DNA of 64,000 nt from Limnanthes douglasii subsp. nivea (GCA_036936605.1 JAUPFV010000001.1:215541530-215605529), one strand, 5' to 3'; shown: positions 33,427-46,257, counted from the first letter of the stretch. The notes: a model not told the origin generated them from the letters alone. A program made the numbers and translations.

Positions 33427-35962
33427 ATGTTATTTCAAATCACGAATTGCCTCACATATTTTACACAGTGACAAACACCTTTTCACAATACTTGCAGTGT
33501 TTAAACTTTGACAAAATAGAAGGACTTTCTTGTAATAATATTGAAGGATATTCCTCTATATATGCAATGGTTGCTAAAGAATATGAAATTGTGTTATACC
33601 CTCGAATAATGTGTTCAACAACCAATTCTTCAAACAGAAGCTTTAACCCGCGTAGCTCTCGAAGATATAAAACTAATTGGTCTTTCTTAGCCTCAAATAT
33701 CCATGTTATATGGTTTTCTACCAACTATGAATCTGTCTTCAACCAAACTATTTTTGCCCCACAAATAATTCTAAGCCTCCAACCAGCTAAAGCAGCCTCA
33801 TACTCAACTTCGTTATTCGATGCATGAAATCCAAATTGAATGGCCTGATACATAGCTTCTCCAAAAGGAGCAATCAATTGTACCCCAAAACTTGATCATA
33901 ATGTCCTAGAACCTCCATCTGTTCGAACCACCCATGTCGAATTTACTAGCAACAATTCTTTAACAATATCTTTATCGGATTGACTTGAGTGTAATTTAAC
34001 CAAACAATCTGCTAGACCCTGAGCTTTAATGGTTGTTCGAGGAGAAAATTTAATATCAATATCCCCCAACTCAATCGACCATTAAGTCATTCTACTAGAA
34101 ATATTCGTACCCTATAAAACATTTTTAAAGGAAAAGAGGTTCGAACAATAATTGTATGAGCTTGAAAATAAAGGTGCATTTTTCTAGCAGCCACCACCAA
34201 GGCTAAAGCCAACTTCTCAAGACTTAAATATCTTTTTTCTGACACCAATAATCTCTTGCTCACATAATAAATTGGCCTACTTTTCCCTTATCAACACATC
34301 ACTGATAGCGAAATATGACACTGCTACATACAAGAATAGTTGTTCTCTTACTCGAGGCATAGATAGAATTTCAGGTGATAACAAATGCTCCTTAATCTTT
34401 AAAAACGTCACTTCATATTCTGATGTCCACATGAATTCCTTTGGTCGACGCAAAACTTGGAAAAAAGAGTAAATTTGTGAGAAAATCGAGAGATGAATCT
34501 ATTTAGAGCAACTAACCTCTGTGTCAAAATTTTCACTTTTTTTATTGTTTGAGGTGAAGTCATTGATACCAAAGCCTCTACTTGATCGGGATCTCTAATT
34601 GAACTGTTTTCACCCCATAAATACTTGCAAGCCTTAAACCAGCCAACGCAACATCGTACTCAGCCTCATTATTTGATGTATTAAATCCAAAATGAATAGT
34701 TTGATACATATCTTCTCCAAAAGGACAAATTAATTATACCCCCGCACTTGATCCCAATATACTAAAACCACCATCTGTTCGAACCACCCATGTTGAAACT
34801 ACTAGCAATAACTCTTTATATGTTTTCTCATCTGTCTGTCTCGAATGAAACTCAACCAAAAAATATGTTATAGCTTGAGCCTTAATAAGTGTTCGAGGAA
34901 CAAACAATATATATCAATTTCTCGCAACCAAACTGACCATTTAGTCATTTACCAAAAATATATAGTCGTTGTAATACATTATTTAATGGAAAACAAGTTC
35001 GAACAACAGTTTTATAAGATTGAAAATAAAGACGCATTTTTTCTAGCAGTTACCACCAAAGCTAAAGCTAACTTCTTAAGACTTAGTTATTTTTCTCTGA
35101 TGCCAACAAACTCTTGGTCACATAATAGACTGTCTTAGAGGATCCACTCTTCCCTCTTATCAACATAGCACTAACAACAAAAGCTGATACCGCTATATAC
35201 AAGAACAATTGCTCTAATATTTGAGGCTTAGATAAAATTTCAGTTGATCATAAATGTTCTTTGATCCTAGAAAATGCAATTTCACATTCTGATGTCCACA
35301 TAAAATCCATTGGTCGACGCAACACTTGGACTAAAAGAGCCCACTTATCAGAAATCGAGAGATAAATCGATTAAGAGCAGCCAATCTCCCTGTTAAAAAT
35401 TTGTACATCTTTGATTATCCAAGGTGAAGTTATTGACACTAAACCTTTTAACTGATCATGATCAGCTTCTATCCCTTTTCACTTATGATATATCCTAAAA
35501 ACTTACCTGACCTTACACCAAAAGTACATTTTTGTAGATTTAACTTTAATTGAATGGCTCTTCGATTTAATAAAGTTTCCTCCAAATATTATAAGTGTTC
35601 ACGATCTGTTAAACTTTTAACAAGCATATCATAAATATAAACTTCCATATTCCTCCCAATCTGAGAATCAAATGACTTATTACCAATCTTTGGAGTGTTT
35701 CCCCAACATTTTAAAGTCCTATTCACATATCACCTCAGATACAACTCGTATTATGTCCTCATTTATCCAAGCGAAAATATCCAAATTATCAGACAAGAAT
35801 TGCAACAATTGGTAACGCAAAATAGGTGAAAATAATGTCCCTATTCGCAAAGATTTTCAATTTAAAAACACATACTCCTTGAAATTTTCTGCCACTGTTA
35901 AAGAACCCATGGTTTCCTTTGGATCATCCACTCCATCCTCATCCAAGGTCAACCCCTAATTT
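33427..35962 (-). pseudogene. RT and RNase H of element E, with tandem duplication
   Basis: RT remnants lie at about 35.95-35.25 kb. The catalytic box reads YIYD instead of YIDD (near 35635). The segment covering the RT end, the Ty3-type RNase H and the start of the archaeal-type RNase H occurs twice: once at about 35.47-34.61 kb and again at about 34.59-33.77 kb. The repeats are diverged, so the duplication is old, or two related elements recombined. After the second copy the archaeal-type RNase H continues to about 33.46 kb and integrase follows. Confidence 0.8.
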
Positions 35963-36440
35963 TTATTTATTCATTTGGTCATTAGAAATAGCCCTTTCGA
36001 GAACGTAAAGTTGTTGCACAACATTCTCTTGCCACTTGCTGATCACTTTGAGTTATACGGACATGATCCCCAATCACATATTTCAAATATTTATGAAAAT
36101 AGTTGAAATAACAACATACATTCTTGACAATCAATATCTTTAAAAAATATCGTTATAAGTGGTCGGACATTCAACCATCATAAACAAGACTTAAGAATCT
36201 TAGGTGAGTTACGCATTCTATCATTTGTGGTCTTGAATAACAAATTAGATGAACTCCCAATATCTATTAAAATGCGTCGAATTTCAATCCCATTTATATC
36301 CGCCCCTATTACCATTGTATCTTCATGGGGCCCTGTTATTCCTCTGAGATCATCTTTATCAAACAAAATAAAGAGTGCTTCTTTCTTTCCCTATAATGGG
36401 TAGATATTCTACCTTCGAATTGAGTTTCCAAGTGTTGGGG
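35963..36440 (-). pseudogene. Protease region of element E, decayed
   Basis: 36366-36178 encodes DLRGITGPHEDTMVIGADIN and RRILIDIGSSSNLLF, so the catalytic DTGSS is now DIGSS. Upstream, HLETQFEGRISTHY is the end of the Gag-protease linker. The frame reaches DQMNK and then TAA at 35963-35965, the position of the conserved protease-RT stop. Confidence 0.75.
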
Positions 36441-36455
36441 CACATTAATTAAGAA

Positions 36456-39249
36456 ATGTCATTATTAGTTTTGGTTAGAGAAGAGAACCAGGATGAAAGT
36501 CAAGGAAACGAACAACATGAGAGATCTAACGTGGAGGATCAGATGAATCATTTACTAGAAATGATAGTTGTTTTGGACGATCAGCTTGATCAAAGGGAGC
36601 AAGAAGTTTTAATATGGCAGGTTGAGTTCCGAGGTACTACGAGTTGATGAGAAAAAGGAGTTGGAAAATTTGTGTGATGAATCTTATACTGCTAACCAAG
36701 TTTGAATTGATCGTAGAAAAGAAAATTTACAGTCAGACAGGGAGCATCAGTCTATAAAGAAGGAAAATAAATATAAGCATTGGTATATTTTGACTAGTGA
36801 TAGGTCTGGTTCAGATTTCGAAGAGGATTCATTTAAGCAAGGAAGATATGGGCGTTCTTCAAAGGGAGAAGGAACTCGACATCGGAAATATTGTAAAGAG
36901 CATAAATCCAAGAAGGAGGATAAGTATAGGAAGATGAGGAACAACCCTTTGTTCGAGGGTAACACATTCAACCAGTATGTTAACACCTCAGACCAAAATC
37001 TATATGTTGTTATGGGAACAACTGGAGCTAATCAATACACGTTGGGGGTAGATTGGATAAACTCTCTTTTCTCCTCTGAAATCAGGTCGATACCTCTTCC
37101 CACGCACTTTGATATTTCGAAGGTTGAATTTTTTTAAAGGACACAAGATCCCGATGATCATATTGATCAGTTTAAAAATTACACGATGAATTTCTAGGAT
37201 GAAGATAGGTTGGTATGGAGAGCCTTTTCCCAAATTTTTAAAGGCACTGGTTTAAAGTGGTATAAAGAATTCTGAGAGGGTCTATAATTATTTTTGGGAT
37301 TTTTTACACTATATTCCGAAGATAATTCATGGGAAGCAAAGAAATGCGAGCTAATGGTGATACTATAATACAATATAAACAAGCAGTGGGTGAGAGATTA
37401 TAAGATTACACCATAAACTTTTTGTTAACGAAGACAGAATTGGAAGATTGTGAAAAGCTTGTTGCAATGACAGCTTTTAGACAAGGATTGCTTCAATGTG
37501 ATTTATCAAATGAGACTACTAGGAGAAGGGTGTTGACATTTGGGGCTTTAATGGCTCAAGTGGAGGAACAAATTAACGTAGAATAATCGACGAGAGTTTG
37601 AGGTGGGTCAAGTTCCACTCAAAGAAATTAATGGCATGTACCAACTGGCCAAGAATATCAGGGGAGCTCCTCAAATTCCCAAATATGATCTCATCCGAGG
37701 GTGAATACTAATCCACCTACTCAAAACAGGAGGAGCACCTCAACTTTCAAGTTATCAACCTTCAAAGGTATGTTACAAAGAATTTGATCAGCTTGATCAA
37801 AGGTAGTAAGAAGTTTAATATGGCGGGTTGAGTTCCAAGTTACTACGAGTTGATGAGAAAAAAGAGTTGGAAAATTTGTGTGATGAATCTTATACTGCTA
37901 ACCAAGTTTGAATTGATCGTAGAAAAGAAAATTTACAGTTAGACAGGGAGCATCAGTCTACAAGGAAGGAAAAGAAATATAAGCATTGGTATATTTTGAC
38001 TAGTGATAGGTTTGGTTCATATTTCGAAGAGGATTCATTTAAGCAAGGAAGATATGGGCGTTCTTCAAAGGGAGAAGGAACTCGACATCGGAAATATTGT
38101 AAAGAGCATAAATCCAAGAAGGAGGATAAGTATAGGAAGATGAGGAACAACCCTTTGTTCGAGGGTAACACATTCAACCAGTATGTTAACACCTCAGACC
38201 AAAATCTATATGTTGTTATGGGAACAACTGGAGCTAATCAATACACGTTGGGGGTATATTGGATAAACTCTATTTTCTCCTCTGAAATCAGGTCGATACC
38301 TCTTCCCATGCGCTTTGATATTTCGAAGGTTGAAAATTTTTATAGGACACAAGATCCCGATGATCATATTGATCAGTTTAAAAATTACACGATGAATTTC
38401 TAGGATGAAGATAGGTTGGTATGGAGAGCCTTTTCCCAAATTTTTAAAGGCACTGGTTTAAAGTGGTATAAAGAATTCTGAGAGGGTCTATAATTGTTTT
38501 GGGGATTTTTTACACTATATTCCGAAGATAATTCATGGGAAGCAAAGAAATGCGAGCTAATGGTGATACTATAATACAATGTAAACAAGCAGTGGGTGAG
38601 AGATTATAAGATTACACCATAAACTTTTTGTTAACGAAGACAGAATTGGAAGATTGTGAAAAGCTTGTTGCAATGACAGCTTTTAGACAAGGATTGCTTC
38701 AATGTGATTTATTAAATGAGACTACTAGGAGAAGGGTGTTGACATTTGGGGCTTTAATGGCTCAAGTGGAGGAACAAATTAACGTAGAATAATCGACGAG
38801 AGTTTGAGGTGGGTCAAGTTCCACTCAAAGAAATTAATGGCATGTACCAACTGGCCAAGAATATCAGGGGAACTCCTCAAATTCCCAGATATGATCTCAT
38901 CCGAGGGTGAATACTAATCCACCTACTCAAAACAAGAGGAGCACCTTAACCTTCAAGTTATCAACCTCCTTGAGTGAGGTCCAACCAATGGATAAGGCCA
39001 TAATATTTTGCGGAATTAACTGAGAACGTGACAACAATCTTTGAGAGAGCCAAAAATCATGTTAACTTTAGAAAACCAGCCCTTATAAATAGACCGAAGG
39101 AGGAGTTGAACAAGAAGTTTTGAAAACCAACCCCAAGTATTTCTTTGAAGAAGTAAATTCATATTTTGATAGAAAATGTAAAGTTGACAAATTTTGTTAA
39201 AGGATAAAATAATGGTCGGAATAATCTGAGTACATTTGTGTAGCATAAT
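36456..39249 (+). pseudogene. Gag of element D, duplicated and decayed
   Basis: It encodes a charged N-terminal part (EENQDESQGNEQHERSNVE), then the Gag core with IPLPTHFDISKVEFF, DPDDHIDQFKNYTMNF and GTGLKWYKEF, and LEDCEKLVAMTAFRQGLLQC. The region 36579 to about 37785 is repeated at 37786 to about 38970. Stops interrupt both copies at the same places (for example TGA after WYKEF), so the decay came before the duplication. Confidence 0.75.
36579..38970 (+). repeat. Tandem duplication of about 1,206 bp in gag of element D
   Basis: GATCAGCTTGATCAAAGG recurs at 36579 and 37786, and GACTAGTGATAGGT at 36793 and 37999. The copies look about 99% identical by eye, including shared stops, so the event is recent. 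Confidence 0.93.
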
Positions 39250-40061
39250 ATGGACACACCATCAAAGCAAGAAAACACATTGATGATTGTGGATTCGAAG
39301 TTAGAAAAACCAGAAAGCTTCGATGCGGCCTCAGAATATCTCGATTCAGACCCATATCGGAAAATTGTGTTGGATGTAAACAAACCAACGGTCCAAGGGA
39401 GGGTTCCAAGTTTATGCGAGTATTTTGAGAATCTTGCAATTTTTAGAGGAGATACTATGCCCGGAAATACAAATAGTTCAAGAAAAAGACATGTAGTAAG
39501 TTTGGCAACTCAAATAGAATGTAAAATATCTACCCATCTTTATGGGAGGAATGTTACACCTTTTATATTATTTGATGAGGACCATCTGAGAGGTATAACT
39601 AGACCCCATGAGGATGCGATGGTGATTGGTGCAGAAATAGCGGGAACGAAGATCCAAAGAATATTAATTCATACAACGAATGTGTTGTTCAAATCAATGT
39701 ATGATAAGATGAATAATCCATCTGCAATTCTCATATCTGAGAGCATCGTAACTGGGTTTACAAGGCTAACAGCGCAAGTTATCGAGGAATTCGAGGGAGA
39801 TGTTTTGCTGGGAAAATATCATTTTAGGAAAAAAGTTCAAGTTTTTTTATGGTGGTAGAATTTCCGACCAACCATAATGAAATTTTTGGGAGGTCGTAGT
39901 TGTGTATGATGTATGTTATTGTTTCAACTGTCCACCAATGCCTGAAGTATGTAATGGTTATCACATCAGAGTTGGAAGTGATCACCAAGTAGCATGAGAA
40001 TGTTATGCAAACAGCTTTGCATTCGAAAAGGATCACCTCTGGTGATCAAATGACTGAATAA
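39250..40061 (+). pseudogene. Protease region of element D, decayed
   Basis: It encodes NSSRKRHVVSLATQIE, then FILFDEDHLRGITRPHEDA and VIGAEIAGTKIQRILI, after which the DTGSS catalytic motif is replaced by HTTN. GDVLLGKYHFRKKVQVF and the C-terminal part follow. The frame ends GDQMTE TAA (40059-40061) then CAA ATA, in register with the protease-RT stop of the other copies. One extra TAG occurs about 25 codons earlier. Confidence 0.78.
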
Positions 40062-42046
40062 CAAATAAGGGAGTTGACTTCGGATGAGGAAGGAGTAGAT
40101 GAACTAAGGGAAACCTGGGACCTATAATAGTCGAAGAAAGTGTGGAGGAGTATATGATCCATAATGGAAATTTTACGAATAGGGACATTATTGTCACCTA
40201 CTTCACGTTATCAATTGCTAAAGTATTTGTCTAAAAATTTAGATTTGTTTATTTAAAAAACCAAGGATGTGGTTGGGGTCTGAGGTAATATATCATTACT
40301 TGGCTTTAAATCCTAAAATCATGCCCATTATTCAAAATATGAGAGCTTTTTATGTAGAAACATCCGAGGCAATTGTGGCTGAAGTGATAGTTTACCCAAG
40401 GTCGGACATATACGGGAGGTACAATACCTATTATGGACTGAAAATCCAATGCTTGTAGCAGAATGTGGGTTGACTTTACTATTTTGAATAGAGCATGTCC
40501 AAAAGATCCATTTCTGGTGCCAAGAATTGATCAGCTTGTTGATTCAATATCAAAGAATAGAATTCTTTCTTTCATGGATGTATTTGCAGGTTACAATCAG
40601 ATCGAAATGAATCTGAAGGACCAAAAAAGTATTACATTTATTACTGACCAAGGATTATATTGTTACTGGATCATGTCTTTTGGTCTTGAGAATGCAGGGG
40701 CAATTTATCAAAGATTAGTAAGCAAGGCGTTTGCATTACAAATTGGGAGGAATATGGAGGTCTATATTGATGACATGTTAGTTAAGAGCTCAACAGATGA
40801 TGAACATTTATGAGATTTAAAAGAAACGTTTTTTAATCTTAGAGTTAATCAATTGAAGTTAAATCCAGAGAAATGCACCTTTAGTGTTAGGTCATGAAAA
40901 TTATTGGGATATATCATAAGTGAAAAGGAAGTAGAAGTAGATCATGATCAGCTAAAGGCTTTGATAGCAATGACCGCACCTCGGACAATTACAGAAGTGC
41001 ATATGTTGACACGAAGATTGGCTCCTCTAAATAGATTCATTTCTCGATTTTATAATAAATGTGCTCCTTTTTTCCAAGTTTTGCGGTGACCGAAAGAATT
41101 TAATTGGATACCAGAATACGAGGTGGCATTTTTTAAGATTATAGAGAATTTTTCATCACCAGAAATTTTGTCCAAGCCTCGAATAGGGAAACAACTATTT
41201 TTGTATGCAAATGTGTTGGATTTTTCCATCAGGGTTGTGTTGATAAGGAAATAAGGTGGATATTCTAGGCTAGTTTATTATGTGAAAAAAAGTTTATTAG
41301 ATTTGGAAAAGAGATAATTAAGGCTTGAGAAGTTGGTTTTGACCTTGGTGGTAGTTTAGGAAAATGCGCCCCTATTTTCAAGCTCATACAATTGTTGTCT
41401 GAACTTCTTTTCCATTAAAACCTATACTACAACGACCAGATATTTCTTGTAAGATGACTAAGTGGTCAGTTGATTTAGGGTATTTTTACATAATTTTTGC
41501 TCCTCGAATAGCTATTAAGGCTCAGATTCTAGCTGATTTTTGGTTGAGTTTCATTCGAGCCGATCTGATAAAGAAACTATTAAATATTTGTTACCAACAT
41601 ACACGACATGGGTGGTTTGAACTAATAGGAGTTCAATTATATTGGGATCAAGTGCGTGAGTATAATTGATTGCACATTCTAGAGAAGCTATGTATCATGC
41701 TATTAAGTTCGGATTTAGTGTCTCAAATAACGAAGCTGAGTACGAAGCTGGTTTAGCTGGTTTAAGACTTGGAAGTATCTGTGGGGCAAGGAAAGTTCGT
41801 TTGGAAACGTATTCACAGTTGGCGGCGAATCACATGACAGGGGTATCCGAGGCTAAAAAAGACCAACTTCTTCTATATCTTCGTGATCTTCGAGGATTAA
41901 CTATTTTGTTTGACGAAGTGGTTGTTGAACATATCACACGAGGAGAAAATATAGTTGCAGATTCTTTGGAAACTATTGCATATATAGAGGAGTACCCCTG
42001 GATATTATTACAAGAAGGTTCGTCTATGATGAGTTTAGATATTTGA
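40062..42046 (+). pseudogene. RT and RNase H of element D, decayed
   Basis: RT: FTILNRACPKDPFLVPRIDQ, SFMDVFAGYNQIEMN and an intact VYIDDMLVKS (about 40760-40790). A TGA at 40811-40813 interrupts. The RT end and first RNase H follow to about 41.3 kb, then the archaeal-type RNase H (VSNNEAEYEAGLAGLRLG, LETYSQL with Asp lost, and ADSLETIAYIEEYPW) to TGA after SLDI at about 42046. The integrase is absent before element C begins. Confidence 0.82.
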
Positions 42047-42106
42047 GTTATTGCGCCTTGACTAAATTCGAAGGACAATTCAGACCTAACCACTATAATG
42101 AAATTT

Positions 42107-42406
42107 TGAACATGACAAATGTATTAAATGTTGACTAAGCTAGCTGCTAATCACTTCAAACCAAATTACTAATGGATTCTTAAACTTCACGCGACTTCAT
42201 GACCTGACCCAATAAGCCCATGGGTTAGTAATTAAGTATAAATACCCCAACCACTTTCATTAATGAGGGTAATCAGAATTTATTACTAGTAGACAACTTA
42301 ATTATCTCTCTACTCACAACTTTAAAACTTAAAACACCACAAAGTATCCAAAACACCTTTTTAAATACTTTACGAGATTACCCTTAGCCAGAAATAAACC
42401 ACACCA
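42107..42406 (+). repeat. 5' LTR of element C (left end uncertain)
   Basis: It aligns with the minus strand of the element A LTR: GACTAAGCTAG, AAGTATAAATACCCCAACC, ACTTTCATTAATGAGGGTAA, and the end AAACCACACCA followed by AATTGGCGACC. The first 60 to 80 bases are diverged or lost, so the start may be near 42.1 kb. Confidence 0.75.
42237..42244 (+). promoter_or_regulatory. TATA box in 5' LTR of element C
   Basis: AAGTATAAATACCCC lies at the position of the TATA boxes of the A and B LTRs, about 170 bases before the LTR end. Confidence 0.6.
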
Positions 42407-42409
42407 AAT

Positions 42410-42427
42410 TGGCGACCACTGTGGGAG
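42410..42427 (+). other. Primer binding site of element C
   Basis: TGGCGACCACTGTGGGAG, three bases after the LTR. It agrees with a tRNA 3' end GTGGTCGCCA, likely tRNA-Arg. The A and B sites differ at one to three bases. Confidence 0.7.
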
Positions 42428-42478
42428 CACGACGGTGCCTGAATTTTGCATTCAAAACCAGCAAGCAAAGAAGTTCTG

Positions 42479-44819
42479 ATGGATTTGAATGAGCAGAATG
42501 TTCCACCTCCAGAGGTGATAAGTGAAAGAGAAAACAAAGAATATACCATCGATGAGCGAGACCAACTGAGGAATGAGATAGAGGCATTAAGAGTAATAAA
42601 ACAAACAGAAAAAAGAATTAAGGAGAAATCTGGAGCGTCAGTACTTCACCACACTCACAAACCTGGAGATAATGAGCAATCTTTGAAGACTCGTCTCATC
42701 TAAAAAGGACACATCGATCTAAGCTTGTTGAGATTTCTCAATTTGAGTCCTCCAATAGTTCATCAAATGTGGCAGAACTTGAAGAATCACTATCTTTAAG
42801 TAGTGATGAAGGGAGATCTAAAAATAAAATGAGATTAACTAAAAATCATTCAAGAAAGAGGGACATACATGACAGGCACAAGAGGCACCATGGTAAGGGG
42901 TCGGCTCACAAGCATATTGATTAGCTGCTGATTGATCCCTTTGCTTTTCAGTCCAAACCAGGAATTTTTGCAACCCCTAATGAGGATATGTTTTTCATTC
43001 GCAACAAGAATTGGAGGCAATCGCCTTTGTCGGTAAATATACTCTCCGAAGATCTTCCTAAAAGGTTTGATATATCCAAGATGGATAAATATGATGGGAT
43101 TCGAGATCCGAACAACCATCTTAAATAATTTTAAAACTTTATGATTAATTTTAACGATGATGACAAGCTTTTGTGTAGGGTTTTCTCCCAAACTTTCACA
43201 TGGAGTGCCCTTAAATGGTATAACAGTCTCCCTCAGGGGTGCATAAGAAATTTTGATACGTTCTGGGTTGCCTTCCGGAGGAAATTTGTTGGAAGTAAGG
43301 AACTGAAGGGTAATGAGGATACCATTATCCATTGTGCTCAAGAACCGAGCGAGTCCCTGAAGGAGTACATAAATCATTTTATGAATACAAAGAATGGGTT
43401 AGCAGATTGTTTTTAACAAGTTGCAATTGCTTCTCTTAGGAAACGTCTAAATCCAGGGACTTTAGCTGATTCGGTGACTCGAAAGAAGGCTATGACCATG
43501 GGTGGTTTATTGAACCAAGTGGGAAAACAGATCAATGTAGAAGAGACAAAAAAACAAGGTTACACCATCAATTGAGGTCTACAACTACAACAACAACTCC
43601 TCCAGCCACTAACCAATCCAGTTATAGGGAAAAGGAGACAGGACAAGGGTCCAATCGCTCAAGACAAAATCAATCCAACCAAACTCAGATACAACAAACA
43701 AGAAGTAAGAGGGGGCCTGGGTTCAGCTTGAGTGGTTTGCTGAGTTGGGGGAGAATGTCGCTACAATTTATGATAAGACTAAAAATGAGGTACATTTCAG
43801 AAAACCGGAAGCGTTGTAGTCCCTAGAGAGAACCATATCACTTGTTTTTGTCAATATCACAATGATATAGGCCATGATACTGCGGATTGTATAGCATTGA
43901 AACATGAGGTCCATAACCTTATTGAAAGGGGAAAGTTGGGGGCTACGTTAAAAAGAAAAGTGGAACACACCGGATAATACGCAAAACAATGCTCCACGGG
44001 CGGGCCCTTCGAACAATCCTGGGACATCTACACAAAAAGGTGCAATGGTAATTGTTGAAAGATTTGATGTAGACTCTAAGTATCTGGGTCCAGATCCAGA
44101 TTGAAATCAGGTGGGGGTGATAACAGAGAAAACTAAGACAATTTTCATATTGATCAACTTCTTCGAATCATTAACCATTTTTGGAGGAGATACAATGAAT
44201 GCACCTTCCAATTCATCAAGGAAGAGGCATGTCCACAATTTGGCCACCCAGTTAGATGGTGGAATGTCTTCCCATTAGTGCCAATCCCCATCCCCATTCG
44301 AAGTTTTGGATGAGGATGACCTGAGGGACATTGCAGGACCTCTTGAGGATGTGGTGGTCATCGGGGCTTCAATAGGGGGAAACGATATACGTTGAATTCT
44401 GATTGACACTGGCAGTTCGGCAAACATCATGTTCTTAAGCTCCTACAAGCATATGAGAAACCTAGCGGTTATTCAGCGTTCGAATAGAACCATTGTAGGC
44501 TTCACCATGAAGTTCTGTAGATGTAGTTGGGGAGTTCGAGAAGTAAGTATTGTTGGGCAATGGGCCCTTTAAAAAGATGGTAAGAGTGTTGTTTGTTGTG
44601 GTGGATTTCCTAACATCATACAATGTAATTTTTGGGAGGTCTTGGCTCTCCAGAATGCATACTATGGCCTATACAATCCACCAATGCTTGAAACATGTTG
44701 TCCAGGGACAAGTAGGTGTTATCCGGAGCAGTAAAAAATAGCCATGGTATGCTATGCAACAGCCCTTGACCCTTAAACTATGGGGGCAGTCATAATTAAT
44801 AAGGATTAGCAGCTACTGG
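42479..44819 (+). pseudogene. Gag-protease of element C, decayed
   Basis: The start is the ATG at 42479 (MDLNEQNVPPPEV), 50 bases after the primer site. Gag core: PFAFQSKPGIFATPNEDM, LKWYNSLPQGCIRNFDTFW and VGSKELKGNEDTIIHCAQEP. The zinc knuckle of pattern CX2HX4HX4C (CQYHNDIGHDTADC) is near 43850-43890. The protease motif LIDTGSSANIMF is intact (about 44399-44434). Shifts and stops occur at about 42702, 43414, 43560, 43950 and 44275, and in the protease C-terminal part. The frame meets TAG CAG CTA at 44817-44825. Confidence 0.88.
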
Positions 44820-44825
44820 AGCCTT
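44817..44825 (+). other. Stop codon between protease and RT, element C (TAG CAG CTA)
   Basis: AAT AAG GAT TAG CAG CTA CTG GAG. The triplets after TAG fit the UAG-CAR-YYA leaky-stop pattern known from tobamoviruses. The frame continues open to DPRE and IPIEEVETHSLA as in B. Confidence 0.65.
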
Positions 44826-46257
44826 CTACTGATAATAATGAGATTAATGATCCCAGGGAGGCTCTCAGTGTTAGAATACCTATCGAAGAGGTTGAAACTC
44901 ACTCCCTCGCAGGGAAAGAATTTTAAGATTGGTTGTAAGCTAGCACCAGGTCGAAGCACTGATTGTTATCTTTTTTTTATGAATAATCAACATGTATTTG
45001 CATAGTGCAACAGTGATGTTACCGGAGTACCAGCATATATTATTTCACACAAGTTGTCAATCCGGAGATATTGCACCAGTTGTATAAAAGATGAGGTCTT
45101 TCTCCAAGGAAAAAGCAAATGTGATTTTCCAAGAAGTTGGCCGGTTAACCAAGTTGGGTCACATTAAAGAATCTCAGTACCCTTTGTGGACTGCCAACCC
45201 TATATTAGTTAATAAACATAACGGCAAGTGGCGTATGTGTATTAATTTCACTGCACTCAATAGGGAATGCCCTAAGGATCTTTATCCCGTTCCTCGGATA
45301 GATCAGTTGGTGGATTTTACATCTGGAAACAAACTATTGTCATTTATGGATGCTCTTAGGGTACAATAAAATACAAGTAGACCCAAAAGATCAAGATCAC
45401 ATTATTTTTTACAGATAGTGGTCTTCATTGTTATAAGGTGATGCCCTTCGGGTTGAAAAATGTTGGGGCCACTTATCAGAGGCTGTTGAACAAAGCTTTT
45501 GCTAATCAGATTAGCAGAAACATAGAAGTCTACATAGATGGTATGATGGTTAAAATCTTGGAGGACGATTCACATATATCAGACCTTCAAGAGACATTTT
45601 CCAATTTAGAAAATGTGAATTTAAAGTTGAACCCTGAGAAGTGTGTATTCGAGGTCCGATCTGGAAACATTTTGGGCTACATAATAAGTGAAAATGGAAT
45701 CCATCCTGATCCGGATCAGTTTAATGCCTTACTAGCAATGGACCCTCCTTGGAATGTTAAAGAAGTTCAAAGGCTTACAAGAAGGTTAGTTGCGTAGAAT
45801 ATTTTTATTTCAAGTTCATCAGACAAGTGCGCTCCATTCTTCCAAGTATTGAGGAACGCTAAAGATTTCAATTGGTCCTCGTAGTGTGACTAGGCTTTTA
45901 TTGAAATAAAGAAACATTTTTCCTCACCTAAAACTCTTTTCAAACCTGTTGGGGGAGAAAAGTTGTGCGGTATTAGAACTTGTATCTAGCTGTGTTACAA
46001 TGTGAAATAAGAGCTGTGCTACTGAATGAGGTGGACAATTACCCTCGTCCGGTGTATTACATCATTAAGAGTCTGTTGGATGCTGAAAGAAGATACTTGA
46101 ACTTGGAAAAACTGGCGTTGGCCTTAGTAATTGCAGCAAGAAAAATGAGACTATACTTTCAAGCTCATTCAATTATTGTTCGAACCTATTTCCCTTTGAA
46201 AAATGTTCTTCCGAAGGCTGATGTATCAAGCAGAATGACCAAATGGTTAGTAGAGCT
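44820..46257 (+). pseudogene. RT and first RNase H of element C, decayed
   Basis: RT: SFSKEKANVIFQEVGRLTKL, RMCINFTALNRECPKDLYPV and SFMDALR, then a shift. The catalytic box reads YIDGMMVK, so the second Asp is lost. LGYIISENGIHPDPDQFNAL and the Ty3-type RNase H region (VYYIIKSLLDAERRYLNLEK, FQAHSIIVRTYFPLKNVL, SSRMTKWLVEL) run to 46257, where element B is inserted. Confidence 0.87.
46253..46257. repeat. Target site duplication, left, of element B
   Basis: GAGCT here pairs with AAGCT at 56774-56778, one base different. Joining the flanks restores the coding order VEL-GDYDID of element C. Confidence 0.75.

Larger units (their letters stand above)
32157..36440 (-). mobile_element. Element E: old Tat-type gypsy fragment
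   Basis: The minus strand runs from the end of gag/protease (36440) through RT and RNase H to integrase and the conserved post-integrase block (32157-32209). gag, the LTRs and any aORF are missing. Integrase wording (AKWAEAEPL) is closer to copy 1 than to A, B and C. The coding frame is heavily decayed and contains an internal duplication of about 0.86 kb. Confidence 0.85.
36456..42100 (+). mobile_element. Element D: old Tat-type gypsy fragment
   Basis: gag (with a 1.2-kb tandem duplication), protease, RT and RNase H are present in order on +. The integrase is missing because element C starts near 42.1 kb; it may lie beyond C, outside the window. The left edge meets element E head to head with no LTR between them. 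Sequence type matches E and copy 1. Confidence 0.8.

Noticed and set aside
42410..42427. tRNA gene at the primer site
   Set aside because: Only the 18-base complement of a tRNA 3' end is present.
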